In this document: positions 49,560 to 59,517 of the stretch, in pieces | Layout: every line of letters begins with the position of its first letter | Numbering within the stretch: position 1 is the first letter of the stretch | Assembly: GCA_021561035.1 (NCBI GenBank) | Contig: CP067346.1 | Span: forward strand, 2,015,001-2,079,000 | Reading direction: 5' to 3' | From: Clostridioides sp. ES-S-0054-01 | Lineage (GTDB): Bacteria > Bacillota > Clostridia > Peptostreptococcales > Peptostreptococcaceae | DNA: 64,000 nucleotides | The notes under the pieces: model-generated | What the model was told of the DNA's origin: nothing | Database searches by the model: none | The model's input: the letters and a program-made list of their open reading frames with translations, nothing else | Position numbers and translations under genes: made by a program

Positions 49560-50062
49560 ATTTATTTTTAAATAACATATGTAAGAACCGTAAGTCTTAA
49601 CTTTTATCATTTTTGAGGTTGTCGTTCACATAAGTTCGCTACTACCTATGCAGTTCTCTTATGAACTTCTTACACTTTCATGCAAGCACAGACTATATCT
49701 TATCCTTCGGCATTATCCGTTAAGGTCTACCCACTTCCACTACCGATAGCTTGTAGTGTACTTCCCTCAAGAGGAATAGTCGTTGAAGTTTCTCCTATTC
49801 AGAGCTTACCTGCTGATTGCCCATTTTAAAGTACTTAGGATTTAACCTTATACCATCTAACCAATTTTTTCTACTTTCGTAACTTTCACACTTAGGTTTA
49901 TTTCATCCTTATGTTTTAGTTTGGTTAGCTTTAGGGGTTTTTAGCAATTCAAGTAGTATTGGATAGGTTCTATCCTATCTCTACATATAAGTTTCCCTAT
50001 ATGCTGACTATTTTAGCTACTAACTCATGACTAAAGTCACAAGTGTGCGTAACTATTTTTTA
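49560..50062 (-). ncRNA. Group I intron core of the IStron
   Basis: On the minus strand: AATCAGCAGGTAAGC, CAACGACTATTCCTC, GGAAGTACACTACAAGC, and AATGCCGAAGGATAAGATAT followed by AGTCTGTGC. The last block is the classic AAGATATAGTC P7-side element of group I ribozymes. The element begins right after the TTGAT 5' splice site and should self-splice with the element's 3' end near 48125. Confidence 0.85.
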
Positions 50063-50131
50063 ATCAAAAATAACTTCTCTCTCTTTATTCACAGTTACTA
50101 TTATGGCATTCTTAATAAGTATATCCATCAT
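50060..50131 (-). CDS. ssnA: ssnA 5' exon (23 codons) running into the IStron
   Basis: Encodes MMDILIKNAIIVTVNKEREV then IFD, followed by TAA contributed by the first bases of the IStron. It matches the N-terminus of the intact paralogue (DILIKNAIIVTVNKDREVIF then D). GGGGGGAAATAAGA precedes ATG. It starts 17 bp after the hydantoinase stop, in the same operon. Confidence 0.88.
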   Translation of the reverse strand: MMDILIKNAIIVTVNKEREVIFD

Positions 50132-50148
50132 TCTTATTTCCCCCCGCA

Positions 50149-51519
50149 TTATTTAATAATTTTTCTTTTAATATATTGTCCTGTTGGCTGTTCTTTAATA
50201 TTACAACTTTGTACTACATGGTTTCCTCTCAAAAATACATCTTCAACTTTACATTTAATCTTAAAACCCTCATATGGAGTATAATCTACATTTTGTTTTT
50301 GAGTTTTATAACTAATTGTTTCTTCTTTATTAGTATTTAAAATGACTATATCTGCATCACTTCCTACAGCTATCTCACCTTTTTTAGGATACATTCCAAA
50401 TATTTTTGCAGCATTTGTAGAGGTAACTTCCACAAACTTATTTGCACTTATTCTATTTTCTAAGACTCCATATGTATATAAAAGGGCTAATCTGTGTTCA
50501 ACACCAGGTGCTCCATTTGGTATCTTACTAAAATCATCAATTCCCAAATCTTTTTGCCCCTTAAAATTAAATGAACAATGGTCTGTGCCAACTGTTTGAA
50601 TATCCCCATTAGCTAATCCTTCCCAAAGATAACTTATATCTTCTTTTTTTCTTAAAGGAGGAGACATTACATATTTAGCACCTTCAAATCCATCCTTATC
50701 ATATAAATTATCTTCCAATAATAGATACTGTGGACATGTTTCTACTATCACATCTATATTTTTTTCTCTAGCAATTTTCACAGTTTCAAGTGACTCTTTA
50801 CAACTTAGATGTACTACATAAGATTTTGAATTAGATAATTGAGTTATGTCAGCAAGTCTAGAAACAGATTCTTTTTCAACTATATTAGGTCTTGTAAGTG
50901 GATGATATTTTGCTCCTAAATTACCATTTTGTACATTTTCTTCTATCAATACATCTAGTAAATCGCCATTTTCACAATGAAATTCAACTATACAACCTAA
51001 GTCTTTAGCTTTCTTTAAAACCTTGTATATTGTTCCATCATCTACTTTCATGCCATCATATGCCATATACATCTTGAAAGATACTATGCCATCTGAAATA
51101 AGCTTTTCCATATGATTAAATGTATCTTTATCTAAACATGTAATTGTCATATGAAATCCATAATCACAATAGCAATTTCCGCTTGCTTTTTTATGATATG
51201 TTTCTACACCTTGTAGTAGATTTTCACCTTCACTAGCTTCTGCAAAATCTAATATTGTAGTAGTTCCTCCAGCTATAGCTGCTCTTGTTCCTGTTTCAAA
51301 ATTATCAGCAGTTGTGATAGAGCCTGCATTCATATCAAAATGAGTATGTGTATCTATTCCACCAGGAATTACAATTCTACCTGTAGCATCAATGACCTTA
51401 TCATCATTTATTTTTAAATCATTTCCTATTTCAACTATCTTTTCATCTTCTATCCTTAAATCACTTATATAAGTCTTATCAGAGGTAATTATAGTTCCAC
51501 CTCTTAGTATTGTTCCCAT
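50149..51519 (-). CDS. hyuA: D-hydantoinase/dihydropyrimidinase family (HyuA-type)
   Basis: 456 residues. Binuclear metal site: His58 and His60 in GGIDTHTH, the carboxylated Lys149 in SFKMYMAYDG, and later His and Asp (VGTDHCSFN). These enzymes open cyclic ureides such as hydantoins; in gut purine degraders HyuA is part of the ring-cleavage pathway. AGGAGGT precedes the ATG. Between ygeY and ssnA in operon 2. Confidence 0.9.
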   Translation of the reverse strand: MGTILRGGTIITSDKTYISDLRIEDEKIVEIGNDLKINDDKVIDATGRIVIPGGIDTHTHFDMNAGSITTADNFETGTRAAIAGGTTTILDFAEASEGENLLQGVETYHKKASGNCYCDYGFHMTITCLDKDTFNHMEKLISDGIVSFKMYMAYDGMKVDDGTIYKVLKKAKDLGCIVEFHCENGDLLDVLIEENVQNGNLGAKYHPLTRPNIVEKESVSRLADITQLSNSKSYVVHLSCKESLETVKIAREKNIDVIVETCPQYLLLEDNLYDKDGFEGAKYVMSPPLRKKEDISYLWEGLANGDIQTVGTDHCSFNFKGQKDLGIDDFSKIPNGAPGVEHRLALLYTYGVLENRISANKFVEVTSTNAAKIFGMYPKKGEIAVGSDADIVILNTNKEETISYKTQKQNVDYTPYEGFKIKCKVEDVFLRGNHVVQSCNIKEQPTGQYIKRKIIK

Positions 51520-51587
51520 ATATACCTCCTAACTTTTAAGATTTAAAGTATTTTCTAAATATCATAATCTTATTTAAAATTGTATTT

Positions 51588-51616
51588 TCTAAAGGTGCTA
51601 TATCCAGCACCTCTAG
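51588..51616 (-). terminator. Hairpin between ygeY-type and hyuA-type genes
   Basis: AGGTGCT (51593-51599) pairs with AGCACCT (51606-51612), extended by TTCT/AGAA. No strong T run on the minus strand, so more likely a processing or partial attenuation hairpin inside the operon. Confidence 0.5.
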
Positions 51617-51649
51617 AATATATTTAAATAATTTATTGTGAACTAACTA

Positions 51650-52837
51650 TTATTTTCCATATACAGATTTTAATATTCCATAGTAACCTTCTGTTCCTAT
51701 AAATAATTGTTCTTGTTCTATATACTCATCTATTGTATGAGCAAGATTTTCTTTAGAAGGACCAAATCCTATAGTTTTTATTCCAGCCTCACCTGCATAG
51801 TGGCTTCCATTTGTACAGAATGAGTATTGAGTTATTTCTGAATCTATTCCAGCTTCTTTTAATCCTTTATATGCTGCTTGAACAAATTCATCTTCTTCAT
51901 CATATAACCAACCTGGGAAAAATCTTTCACTCTCTATAGTATTTCCTGTGTAACAATCAGCTTTTTCAACTGCATAAGAAACTTTTGCATTTAATTCTTT
52001 ATCTTCTTTCATCATTTCATCTAGTAATGCTTGTATTGGAGCTAATACTCCTTCTCTTGTTTCTCCAACTAATAATCTTCTGTCAAAAGTTGCTTTACAG
52101 TAATCTGGCACTACTGAAGCTCCTGGATATGGAGAAGACTTTATATCTGTTAAAACTAGTATTCCATCACCTAAAACTGGATGAGTTGGAGGTACTAATT
52201 GTTGTATCTTTTGGATTACATTAGCCATTTTGTAAACTGCATTTACACCTTTTTCTGGATTAGCAGAGTGAGCTGGTTTACCAAAAGTCTCTACTACTAT
52301 TTCTCCTCTACCTCTTTGACCAATCTTTAAATTTAATTCTGAAGATTCACCTATTACAACATAATCAGGTTGAACAGCCTTACTTATTTCTCTAGCTGAA
52401 ACTCCTTCGAATATTTCTTCGTGAACAACTCCTGCTACGTATAATTCACCTTCAAAATCTTTGTTAGTATCTTTTGCAAAGTATGCAACTGCTGACATCA
52501 TTGCTGTATATTGACCTTTCATGTCAGAAGTTCCTCTACCATATATCTTTCCATCTACTATTCTTCCTTCAAAAGGAGGAACGCTCCATTTACTTTCATC
52601 TGGAACTGGAACTGTGTCTATATGTCCATCAAATAATATTTTTTTACCTGGTTTGTTTCCTTTTATACATCCTACTATATTTCCATATTTATCTCTTGAC
52701 CAGCTATCAAAACCTAACCTTTCAAAAGACTCTTCTATTGCTTTTACAACTCCTTCTTCGTTTCCAGAAGAACTAGGATTTTGAATTAATTTTTGACATA
52801 TTTCAGTTACTTCTTGCTTTCTTTGTTCGTTTAACAT
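51650..52837 (-). CDS. ygeY: M20-family peptidase/deacylase, YgeY-like
   Basis: 395 residues. Two-metal motifs of the M20 family: FDGHIDTVP (His72, Asp74), GRGTSDMKGQY and VHEEIFEG. The sequence pattern and its position next to YgeX fit YgeY, reported to be needed for purine use in gut bacteria, probably by cleaving a ureide or amide intermediate. AGGGGG precedes the ATG. Co-transcribed 125 bp after ygeX. Confidence 0.87.
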   Translation of the reverse strand: MLNEQRKQEVTEICQKLIQNPSSSGNEEGVVKAIEESFERLGFDSWSRDKYGNIVGCIKGNKPGKKILFDGHIDTVPVPDESKWSVPPFEGRIVDGKIYGRGTSDMKGQYTAMMSAVAYFAKDTNKDFEGELYVAGVVHEEIFEGVSAREISKAVQPDYVVIGESSELNLKIGQRGRGEIVVETFGKPAHSANPEKGVNAVYKMANVIQKIQQLVPPTHPVLGDGILVLTDIKSSPYPGASVVPDYCKATFDRRLLVGETREGVLAPIQALLDEMMKEDKELNAKVSYAVEKADCYTGNTIESERFFPGWLYDEEDEFVQAAYKGLKEAGIDSEITQYSFCTNGSHYAGEAGIKTIGFGPSKENLAHTIDEYIEQEQLFIGTEGYYGILKSVYGK

Positions 52838-52962
52838 TTCATTATCCCCCTAGATTTTTTACAATGTATGTATTTTATATGTTATATATTTTCTAAATTT
52901 TAGAATTTATATATCTTCTAAATATGTAAACCAATATTTAATAATTACATTTTAGTAATTAC

Positions 52963-54177
52963 TTATATACTTGGATACTCTCCATCCCAAACTATACTTC
53001 TGTATTTATCAGGGTCAGTATCTCCTTCTGTACTTATTAAAAGTATTCTTGAATTTTCATCTAATTTTAAATCTTTTCTTAACTCTTTTAAATCGTCTCT
53101 TTCCATAGCTGCTATTAAAAGACCAGTTGTAACTGCTCCTGACTCTCCAGAGATTACCTTCTCATCACCATTTAAAGGATTACCTAATGTTCTCATACCT
53201 TTAGCAGAAACCCAGTCTGGTGCTGAAACAAATGCTGCTGCATGATTTTTTAATACTTCAAACCCTATAGTATTTGGTTCTCCACAAGCAAGCCCTGCCA
53301 TTATAGTTGGCATATCTCCTCCAACAAATCTTGGCTTTCCATCTCCTGCTTCTGCTGATTTATAGTAACAGTCAGCTTCATCAGCCTCTACTACTACTGT
53401 TATTGGGCATTCATCATATATTGAAGCAATATATCCTTGTACTGCACCAGCAAGTGAACCAACTCCTGCTTGCACAAACACGTGTGTTGGTCTATCTACT
53501 CCATACTCTTTTAATTGCTCTATAGCTTCTTGAGCCATAGTTCCATATCCTTGCATTATCCATGCTGGTATTTCTTCATATCCGTCCCATGCTGTATCTT
53601 GAACCATTACTCCATGGTCATCAGCTTCTGCATAATCATTAGCTAATCTTACTGCATCATCATAGTTTAAGTCTGTTATACTAGCATCTGCTCCTTCTCC
53701 TTTAATTTTATTTAATCTAAATTCAGAAGAACCTTTTGGCATTAATACAACAGATTTTTGACCTAATTTATTAGCTGTCCAAGCAACTCCTCTACCATGA
53801 TTTCCATCTGTAGCTGTAAAGAAAGTTATTTCTCCTAATTTCTCTTTTATTTCATCTGAAGTCAATTTATCATATCCTAATTCAGATATATCTGTATCTA
53901 ATCTTTGAGCTAAATATTTACCCATAGAATAAGAACCGCCTAAAACTTTAAATGCATTTAATCCAAATCTATAAGATTCATCTTTTACATATACTCCTGC
54001 AACACCTAATTTTTTTGCTAAACCTTCTAGATTTACTAGTGGAGTTTCTTTATATTGAGGAAAGCTTTTATGAAAGTTTCTAACCTTCGTTATTTCTTCT
54101 TCATTTAAAAATTTGATACAATTTTCCTTATCGCCCTTTGGCAAATTATTTACTTTCCATTTAATCTCTTTTAACAT
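52963..54177 (-). CDS. ygeX: 2,3-diaminopropionate ammonia-lyase (YgeX-like)
   Basis: 404 residues, fold-type II PLP enzyme. The PLP Lys is Lys77 in LNAFKVLGGSYSMGKYLA; TDGNHGRGVAWTA and VQAGVGSLAGAVQGY bind the phosphate and cofactor. It converts 2,3-diaminopropionate to pyruvate and ammonia, which links ring fragments to central metabolism. TTGGAGGT precedes the ATG. First gene of operon 2, with a sigma-54 promoter about 50-65 bp upstream. Confidence 0.92.
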   Translation of the reverse strand: MLKEIKWKVNNLPKGDKENCIKFLNEEEITKVRNFHKSFPQYKETPLVNLEGLAKKLGVAGVYVKDESYRFGLNAFKVLGGSYSMGKYLAQRLDTDISELGYDKLTSDEIKEKLGEITFFTATDGNHGRGVAWTANKLGQKSVVLMPKGSSEFRLNKIKGEGADASITDLNYDDAVRLANDYAEADDHGVMVQDTAWDGYEEIPAWIMQGYGTMAQEAIEQLKEYGVDRPTHVFVQAGVGSLAGAVQGYIASIYDECPITVVVEADEADCYYKSAEAGDGKPRFVGGDMPTIMAGLACGEPNTIGFEVLKNHAAAFVSAPDWVSAKGMRTLGNPLNGDEKVISGESGAVTTGLLIAAMERDDLKELRKDLKLDENSRILLISTEGDTDPDKYRSIVWDGEYPSI

Positions 54178-54224
54178 CTAAAATACCTCCAAATTATTGT
54201 TAAATTTTTATACTTTAATATGTT

Positions 54225-54241
54225 AGCAATTAACATGCCAA
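54225..54241 (-). promoter_or_regulatory. Sigma-54 promoter for the ygeX operon
   Basis: Minus strand reads TTGGCATGTTAATTGCTAA: -24 TGGCAT, 5 bp, -12 TTGCT, with GG and GC 12 bp apart. Same spacing as the other two sites. Confidence 0.8.
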
Positions 54242-54478
54242 CACTAAATATATATTGGATATTTTTCTATGGTTGTTTAATATAGAAATTGCAATGCTTT
54301 TATTGTTTTTGCTCTTCTGTCTTTGACTGATACAATGTCTACAGAATTTAATAATTGAAAAACCTTTTTTATCTTCTCACTTTTTAATTCTCATTTTTAA
54401 AATTTAAAAATAAATCTTAAAACACTTTGTCTGTATATTTTTTAATATAAAACTTACAAAATCTAAACTAAAACATAA
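54242..54478. other. Likely activator-binding region upstream of ygeX
   Basis: No gene. TTCTGT-N20-ACAGAA near 54320 is a long-spaced inverted repeat that could bind an activator. This is speculative. Confidence 0.3.
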
Positions 54479-54511
54479 AATAGTGATGCAATAACAGATT
54501 ACATCACTATT
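54479..54511. terminator. Terminator at the end of operon 3
   Basis: AATAGTGATG (54479-54488) pairs with CATCACTATT (54502-54511), T-rich on both sides, just after the reductase gene. Confidence 0.8.
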
Positions 54512-54546
54512 TTTATACATCTAATAATCAATAATAAAATAAGTTT

Positions 54547-55218
54547 CTAGTGGTCTCTAAGAGGAGATTTCTCATCCTTTTTAACATTTAACTCTTCTTT
54601 TACAACATTCCATTTTTCAAGACCAAACTTAGAAACCATAACAGCTTCTGCAGCACCTTTTCCAAGTCTTCTTACAGTATCCATACCTGTCTCGTCCTCT
54701 TGGGCACCTTTTGCTTTTCCATCTTTACTCCATATTGTACCACCTATATAGCATCCACCTAAACCTCCAGATACTAACATTTCATGCATTAGGAAGAAAT
54801 TTATTATAGGAAGTTTTGTAAGTTCTTGACCACCATATCTAGTTCCACCAGTAGTTATAGCTGCCCCAATCTTATTTTGAAGTTTTCCTGGATGAACTAA
54901 ATACATTGGACGAAGTCTATTAAATACTGCTGTAAGTTGAGCAGTTATATTCATATCATAAACCGGAGAACCTACTATAATTCCATCTGCCTCCAATATT
55001 TTTTGCTCTAATTCTTGTATATCATCTTTTATGATACACATAGTTTCTTTTCTTATACATGCATCACAATGTACACAAGGGCTTATTTTTTTCCCTCTAA
55101 CTGACCAATACTCTGTTTCTATACCAGGTATAGTTTCTGCTTCTTTCAAAGCTTCTAATACTGCATATTCTGTTGCTCCTTTACGTGGACTTCCACAAAT
55201 ACCTAATATCTTTGCCAT
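54547..55218 (-). CDS. Flavodoxin-fold NAD(P)H oxidoreductase with Cys cluster
   Basis: 223 residues. The FMN-reductase fold is marked by GICGSPRKGATEYAVLEAL and IIVGSPVYDMNITAQL. A CVHCDACIRKETMC insertion near residue 47 could hold an iron-sulfur cluster, as in some iron-sulfur flavoproteins. Last gene of operon 3, 82 bp after Xdh copy 3, which has no FAD subunit of its own. It might accept that enzyme's electrons, which is inference. GAGGAGAT precedes the ATG. Confidence 0.8.
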   Translation of the reverse strand: MAKILGICGSPRKGATEYAVLEALKEAETIPGIETEYWSVRGKKISPCVHCDACIRKETMCIIKDDIQELEQKILEADGIIVGSPVYDMNITAQLTAVFNRLRPMYLVHPGKLQNKIGAAITTGGTRYGGQELTKLPIINFFLMHEMLVSGGLGGCYIGGTIWSKDGKAKGAQEDETGMDTVRRLGKGAAEAVMVSKFGLEKWNVVKEELNVKKDEKSPLRDH

Positions 55219-55299
55219 AGCAATATCTCCTCATCAAATAAATCTATTTTTATTATCATTTACAAATACAATAAATTGTTATTTCTACTTTAACTTCTA

Positions 55300-57516
55300 T
55301 TATTTTAATTTTATTGGTAATGAATGTATTTCTACATCAGTTGCATTATATACTGCATTTGCGACAGCTGGTGCAACTGGCACAACAGCACATTCTCCAA
55401 TACTTTTACCACCAAAAGGTCCAGCTTTTTCATAACCATTTACAAATGCAATTTGACACTTTGGCATATCTACAGTTCTAAATAATTTATACGTTTTAAA
55501 ATCAGTAGCCTTAGGTCTACCTTGCTCATCAAATGCCAACTCTTCACTAAGTGCATATCCTAGACCCATATGAATTCCACCTTCTAATTGACCTTCTAAA
55601 TTTAGAGGATTTATAACTCTACCAACATCATGTACAGCTACAAAATCAACTACTTTTATATCCTTAGTTTCTTTATCTACTAAGACTTCAGCAAAATGTA
55701 CACCATAAGAAGTACGTCCAGCTGGTGAAGAATAGTCTTCAACAACAGTTAACTCTCTTAATGATTTACTTTGACTATATACTGCAACATCAGAAAGCGA
55801 TGCTTTTATATTTTCATTAAGTTTACTAATTACATATCCACCATCTAGATATAACTCTTCTTTTGATGTTTCAAGTAATTTTTCTGCTTCTTCTAATATA
55901 AGTGTCTTTAATTTTTCTGCTGTCTTTTTAGCTCCTCCACCTTCTACAAATACCCCTCTACTTGCATAGTCACCAAGGTTGAATGTACATGCATCAGTAT
56001 CAGTTTCAAATGTATCAACTTTATCAGGTGTTATTCCTAAAACTTCAGCTACCATCATTGTTTGCATAGTTACAACACCATTACCCATATCATGTGCTCC
56101 TGTAAGTAGTGTCAATGTACCATCTTCATTTAATTTAAGAGTCAATGTGACAACATCTCTATGTGCACCAAAAACTCCATTACCATGTGCACCTATTGCC
56201 ATACCTATACCTCTTAAATACTTTCCTTCTTCTTTTGGAAGTTTTTTCTTCTCATCCCACTTAAACATCTTCTTGCCTTGCTCTATACAATCCAATACTC
56301 TAGGATTTCCAAGAGAACCATGGAAAATTATATCAACATCATCTGGTTCTACAGCATTTTTATTTTGGAAGTCAACCAAATCCATCCCTATTTCCTTAGC
56401 TATCTTTGCAAATTGAGCTTGTTGAGCCATAAATATTTGAGGTGAACCATAGCCTCTCATAGCTCCTGCAATTGGTGTATTTGTATATACAGGCATTCCA
56501 GTAAACTTTATATTTGGTATTTTATAAACTTTAAACACTTTATGACTAAGTGCTCCTATAACATTTAAAGCACTTGATGCATATGCTCCTGTATTTGTGT
56601 ATATTTTTATATCTTGTGCTATTACTTCTCCATCTTTATTTACACCAGTTTTTAATTTTACAAAAGACCCATGACGAGTTCTTGTTGATATCATAGATTC
56701 TTTTCTTGTGAGAACCATTTTAACTGGTCTTCTCGTCATTTTTGACAGTGCAGCTGCTACTGGTTCAATTGTAAGTTCTAATTTTCCACCAAATGAACCT
56801 CCAATAGCAGGTCTTATAACTCTTACTTTATTTAACGACATCCCAAAAATTTGAGACAATATTATTCTAAATCCAAATGTATTTTGGCAAGGTGTATGTA
56901 CAGTTAATTTATCATTATAATCATAGTGTGCAATTACACTATGAGTCTCTATTGCACTATGATGTATCGCTGGAGTAGAGTATTCATCTTCAAATATATA
57001 GTCACATTCTTTGAAGCCTTTTTCTACATCTCCTCCATTTATATTATTTTGTGAAACTATGTTTGAATCTCCATGTATACATATGGCATCTTCTTTTATT
57101 GCATCTTGTATAGTAAATACAGCTGGTAACTCTTCATATTCAACCTTTATAAGTTTTACAGCTTTTTCTGCTATTTCTAGTGTTTCCGCTGCAACTGCTG
57201 CAACACGGTCACCAACAAATCTAACTGTATCTGAAAAAACAACTTCATTTTCAGGTATATTATGCTCATAAAATCTTAAAGAACCATTGTATTTTCTTTG
57301 TGATGTATTAAGATGAGTGGCTATAGCTCTAACACCCACTACTTTCTCAGCTTCACTTGTATCTATACTTTTTATCTTTGCATGTGCTACAGGGCTTAAA
57401 AGCATTTTAGCATGAAGTACATTTTGTGGTTTCATATCAGCCACATATTTCATTTGACCAGTAACTTTTAAAGCTGCATCTTTTAGAGGGTATGATTTTC
57501 CTATTACCTTTTCCAT
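55300..57516 (-). CDS. Xanthine dehydrogenase-type large (Mo) subunit, copy 3
   Basis: 738 residues. Hammerhead domain (VTGQMKYVADM), Mo-cofactor motifs IGGSFGGKLE (Ser where copies 1 and 2 have Gly), GAMRGYGSPQI, and the C-terminal catalytic Glu in GGKSIGECA. It is more distant from copies 1 and 2 and may differ in substrate; it could be the XdhD-type hypoxanthine/xanthine enzyme. It follows its 2Fe-2S partner by 2 bp. No FAD subunit in this operon. Confidence 0.88.
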   Translation of the reverse strand: MEKVIGKSYPLKDAALKVTGQMKYVADMKPQNVLHAKMLLSPVAHAKIKSIDTSEAEKVVGVRAIATHLNTSQRKYNGSLRFYEHNIPENEVVFSDTVRFVGDRVAAVAAETLEIAEKAVKLIKVEYEELPAVFTIQDAIKEDAICIHGDSNIVSQNNINGGDVEKGFKECDYIFEDEYSTPAIHHSAIETHSVIAHYDYNDKLTVHTPCQNTFGFRIILSQIFGMSLNKVRVIRPAIGGSFGGKLELTIEPVAAALSKMTRRPVKMVLTRKESMISTRTRHGSFVKLKTGVNKDGEVIAQDIKIYTNTGAYASSALNVIGALSHKVFKVYKIPNIKFTGMPVYTNTPIAGAMRGYGSPQIFMAQQAQFAKIAKEIGMDLVDFQNKNAVEPDDVDIIFHGSLGNPRVLDCIEQGKKMFKWDEKKKLPKEEGKYLRGIGMAIGAHGNGVFGAHRDVVTLTLKLNEDGTLTLLTGAHDMGNGVVTMQTMMVAEVLGITPDKVDTFETDTDACTFNLGDYASRGVFVEGGGAKKTAEKLKTLILEEAEKLLETSKEELYLDGGYVISKLNENIKASLSDVAVYSQSKSLRELTVVEDYSSPAGRTSYGVHFAEVLVDKETKDIKVVDFVAVHDVGRVINPLNLEGQLEGGIHMGLGYALSEELAFDEQGRPKATDFKTYKLFRTVDMPKCQIAFVNGYEKAGPFGGKSIGECAVVPVAPAVANAVYNATDVEIHSLPIKLK

Positions 57517-57518
57517 AA

Positions 57519-57989
57519 TTATCTACCCCCTAATCTAGCTGCAGATAATTTTACAGCTTCTATAATTTTTACATATCCTGTGCATCTACAGAGATTTTCC
57601 TTAAAAGCCTCTCTAATTTCATCCTCATTAGGAGATGCATTTCTATTTAAAAGAGCTTGTGTTGTTATAATCATACCAGGAGTACAATATCCACATTGTA
57701 CAGCTCCAACCTCTATAAAAGCTTCTTGTATTGGATGAAGATTTTCCCCATTAGCAAAACTTTCTATAGTGTATATAACTTTACCTTCACAGTTTATTGC
57801 AAGAAGTTTACAAGATTTTATGTCAACACCATCTACCAAAACTTTACATGCTCCGCAACTGCCACTATTACAACCTTGTTTCGCTCCAGTTAGATTTAAT
57901 TTTTCACGAAGTACATGTAAAAGAGTTTCATTCTTTTCAACTTCTACTTCATACATGTAATCATTAATATTTAATTTTATTTTTTCCAT
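57519..57989 (-). CDS. Xdh 2Fe-2S subunit, copy 2
   Basis: 156 residues. Cluster motifs GCNSGSCGACKV with a later Cys, and CGYCTPGM ... CRCTGY. AGGAGGAG precedes the ATG. Operates with the large subunit that follows. Confidence 0.9.
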   Translation of the reverse strand: MEKIKLNINDYMYEVEVEKNETLLHVLREKLNLTGAKQGCNSGSCGACKVLVDGVDIKSCKLLAINCEGKVIYTIESFANGENLHPIQEAFIEVGAVQCGYCTPGMIITTQALLNRNASPNEDEIREAFKENLCRCTGYVKIIEAVKLSAARLGGR

Positions 57990-58050
57990 TTTCTCCTCCT
58001 ACAGATAAACTAATGTTGTAATAGAATATTATTACAATCTCATTTTAATA

Positions 58051-59445
58051 TTAGTATAAGCTATTCCACTTATGTCCTTCCATTCTATTAGTTACATTAG
58101 CTCTCTTACATAATTCTTCTGCTGCATGTTGTGCATTCAATAATACTTGTTCTTCACTTTCGATTGTAGTTACTTTTCCATCTTCAAGCACTATATTTCC
58201 ATCAACTAAAACACTTTCTACATTATGCATACTAGCTGAGTATACCAAAGTTGATACAGGATTGTGAAGAGGTATTGATTTTGGAGAAAGCATTGAATTA
58301 AATATTACTAAGTCAGCTTTTTTTCCAATCTCCAAAGAACCTATTTCGTCTTCCATTCTAAGAGTTCTTGCTCCCTCTATTGTCGCCATTTCAAGAACTT
58401 TCTCTGCAGAAATTGCAAGAGGGTCACAATTATTTACTTTATGTTGTAAAGCTGTTAGTTTCATAAGCTCTACCATATCTTGTGCATTATTACTTGCTGC
58501 ACCATCAAGACCTAAACTTACATTTATGCCTTTTTTTAACATTTCTGGAACAGGTGCAACACCAGAGGCAAGATACATATTGCTTGCTACATTATGAGAA
58601 ACTTTTATATCATACTTTTTAAGCATTTCCATGTCCTCATCAGTTATACATACACAATGTACTGCTACAACTTCTGGACCTACTATACCCCATTTTTCAA
58701 GCAATTTTATATCGATTTCTCCATGTATATCCTTTGTTGCTGTTCTTGCAAATTCTGTTTCAGATATATGAACTGTAAAATACGAATCATATTCTTTAAC
58801 TATATTCCAAAGCATTTTACCCATTTCTTCAGATATAGCCCACATTGAAGAAGGTGCTACACAGATTTTTATTCTTCCGTTTTCTGAATTATGATATTTT
58901 TCAAATACTCTTCTCAAATCTTTTTCAACCGTTTCCACATCTTCTATAAGTTCTTTATGAATACCTAAATCTATACAGCCTCTACCTACAACTCCTCTTA
59001 TACCTAAATCTTTATATGCTTTTACTATTCCATCTGTAAGCCCTGGTCTATTATGTGTATGCATATAATCAACCATTGTAGTTATACCACTTTTTAAACC
59101 TTCCATACATCCAAGCATTGCAGCATCATAAGTATCTTGTTCTGTTAAGAATTTTGCTGATGGAAACATCATTGTATTTAACCACTCGTGCAGTGCCATA
59201 TCATCGCCTAAACCTTTTAATAATACTTGGAATAGGTGATTATGAGTATTTATAAAACCAGGGAATATCACTTTTCCATTAGCATCTATAATCTTTTTAG
59301 CATTGAGATACTTAGGTTCAATATCAGCGGTATTTCCTATATCCACTATTCTATCACCTTGAATAGCTATTGCTCCATCGAATATGACTTCTCTATCTTT
59401 ATTAACTGTAACAATTATTGCATTTTTTATTAGTATATCAATCAT
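58051..59445 (-). CDS. ssnA: SsnA-type aminohydrolase, intact copy
   Basis: 464 residues from the ATG at 59445, which follows GAAGGGGGATTTAAG; the frame opens at 59472. FPGFINTHNHLFQ has Asn replacing the second motif Thr. SLGLDGAASNNAQDM holds the catalytic Asp. It is the paralogue that shows how the split gene at 46787-50131 should read. Expected to deaminate purine rings. In operon 3 between a permease and the 2Fe-2S gene. Confidence 0.88.
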   Translation of the reverse strand: MIDILIKNAIIVTVNKDREVIFDGAIAIQGDRIVDIGNTADIEPKYLNAKKIIDANGKVIFPGFINTHNHLFQVLLKGLGDDMALHEWLNTMMFPSAKFLTEQDTYDAAMLGCMEGLKSGITTMVDYMHTHNRPGLTDGIVKAYKDLGIRGVVGRGCIDLGIHKELIEDVETVEKDLRRVFEKYHNSENGRIKICVAPSSMWAISEEMGKMLWNIVKEYDSYFTVHISETEFARTATKDIHGEIDIKLLEKWGIVGPEVVAVHCVCITDEDMEMLKKYDIKVSHNVASNMYLASGVAPVPEMLKKGINVSLGLDGAASNNAQDMVELMKLTALQHKVNNCDPLAISAEKVLEMATIEGARTLRMEDEIGSLEIGKKADLVIFNSMLSPKSIPLHNPVSTLVYSASMHNVESVLVDGNIVLEDGKVTTIESEEQVLLNAQHAAEELCKRANVTNRMEGHKWNSLY

Positions 59446-59517
59446 CTTAAATCCCCCTTCGAATACTTTCATTACAACATTTTATCATATAGCTTTCTCA
59501 TATTATATCTAATACAT

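Larger units (their letters stand above)
48125..50062 (-). mobile_element. IStron (group I intron + TnpB, CdISt1-like) inserted in ssnA
   Basis: About 1.94 kb between codons D23 and G24 of ssnA. The left end follows TTGAT, the known CdISt1 target. Both ends carry the motif GTGACTTTAGTCATG (50026-50041 and 48134-48151 regions), as hairpins of IS605 ends. The first about 500 bases are a group I intron, and the rest encodes TnpB. No TnpA, so mobile only in trans. Element boundaries are accurate to a few bases. Confidence 0.88.

Noticed and set aside
55979..56416. 145-codon plus-strand frame within Xdh copy 3
   Set aside because: Shadow frame with low-complexity composition; the minus strand encodes a recognised enzyme.
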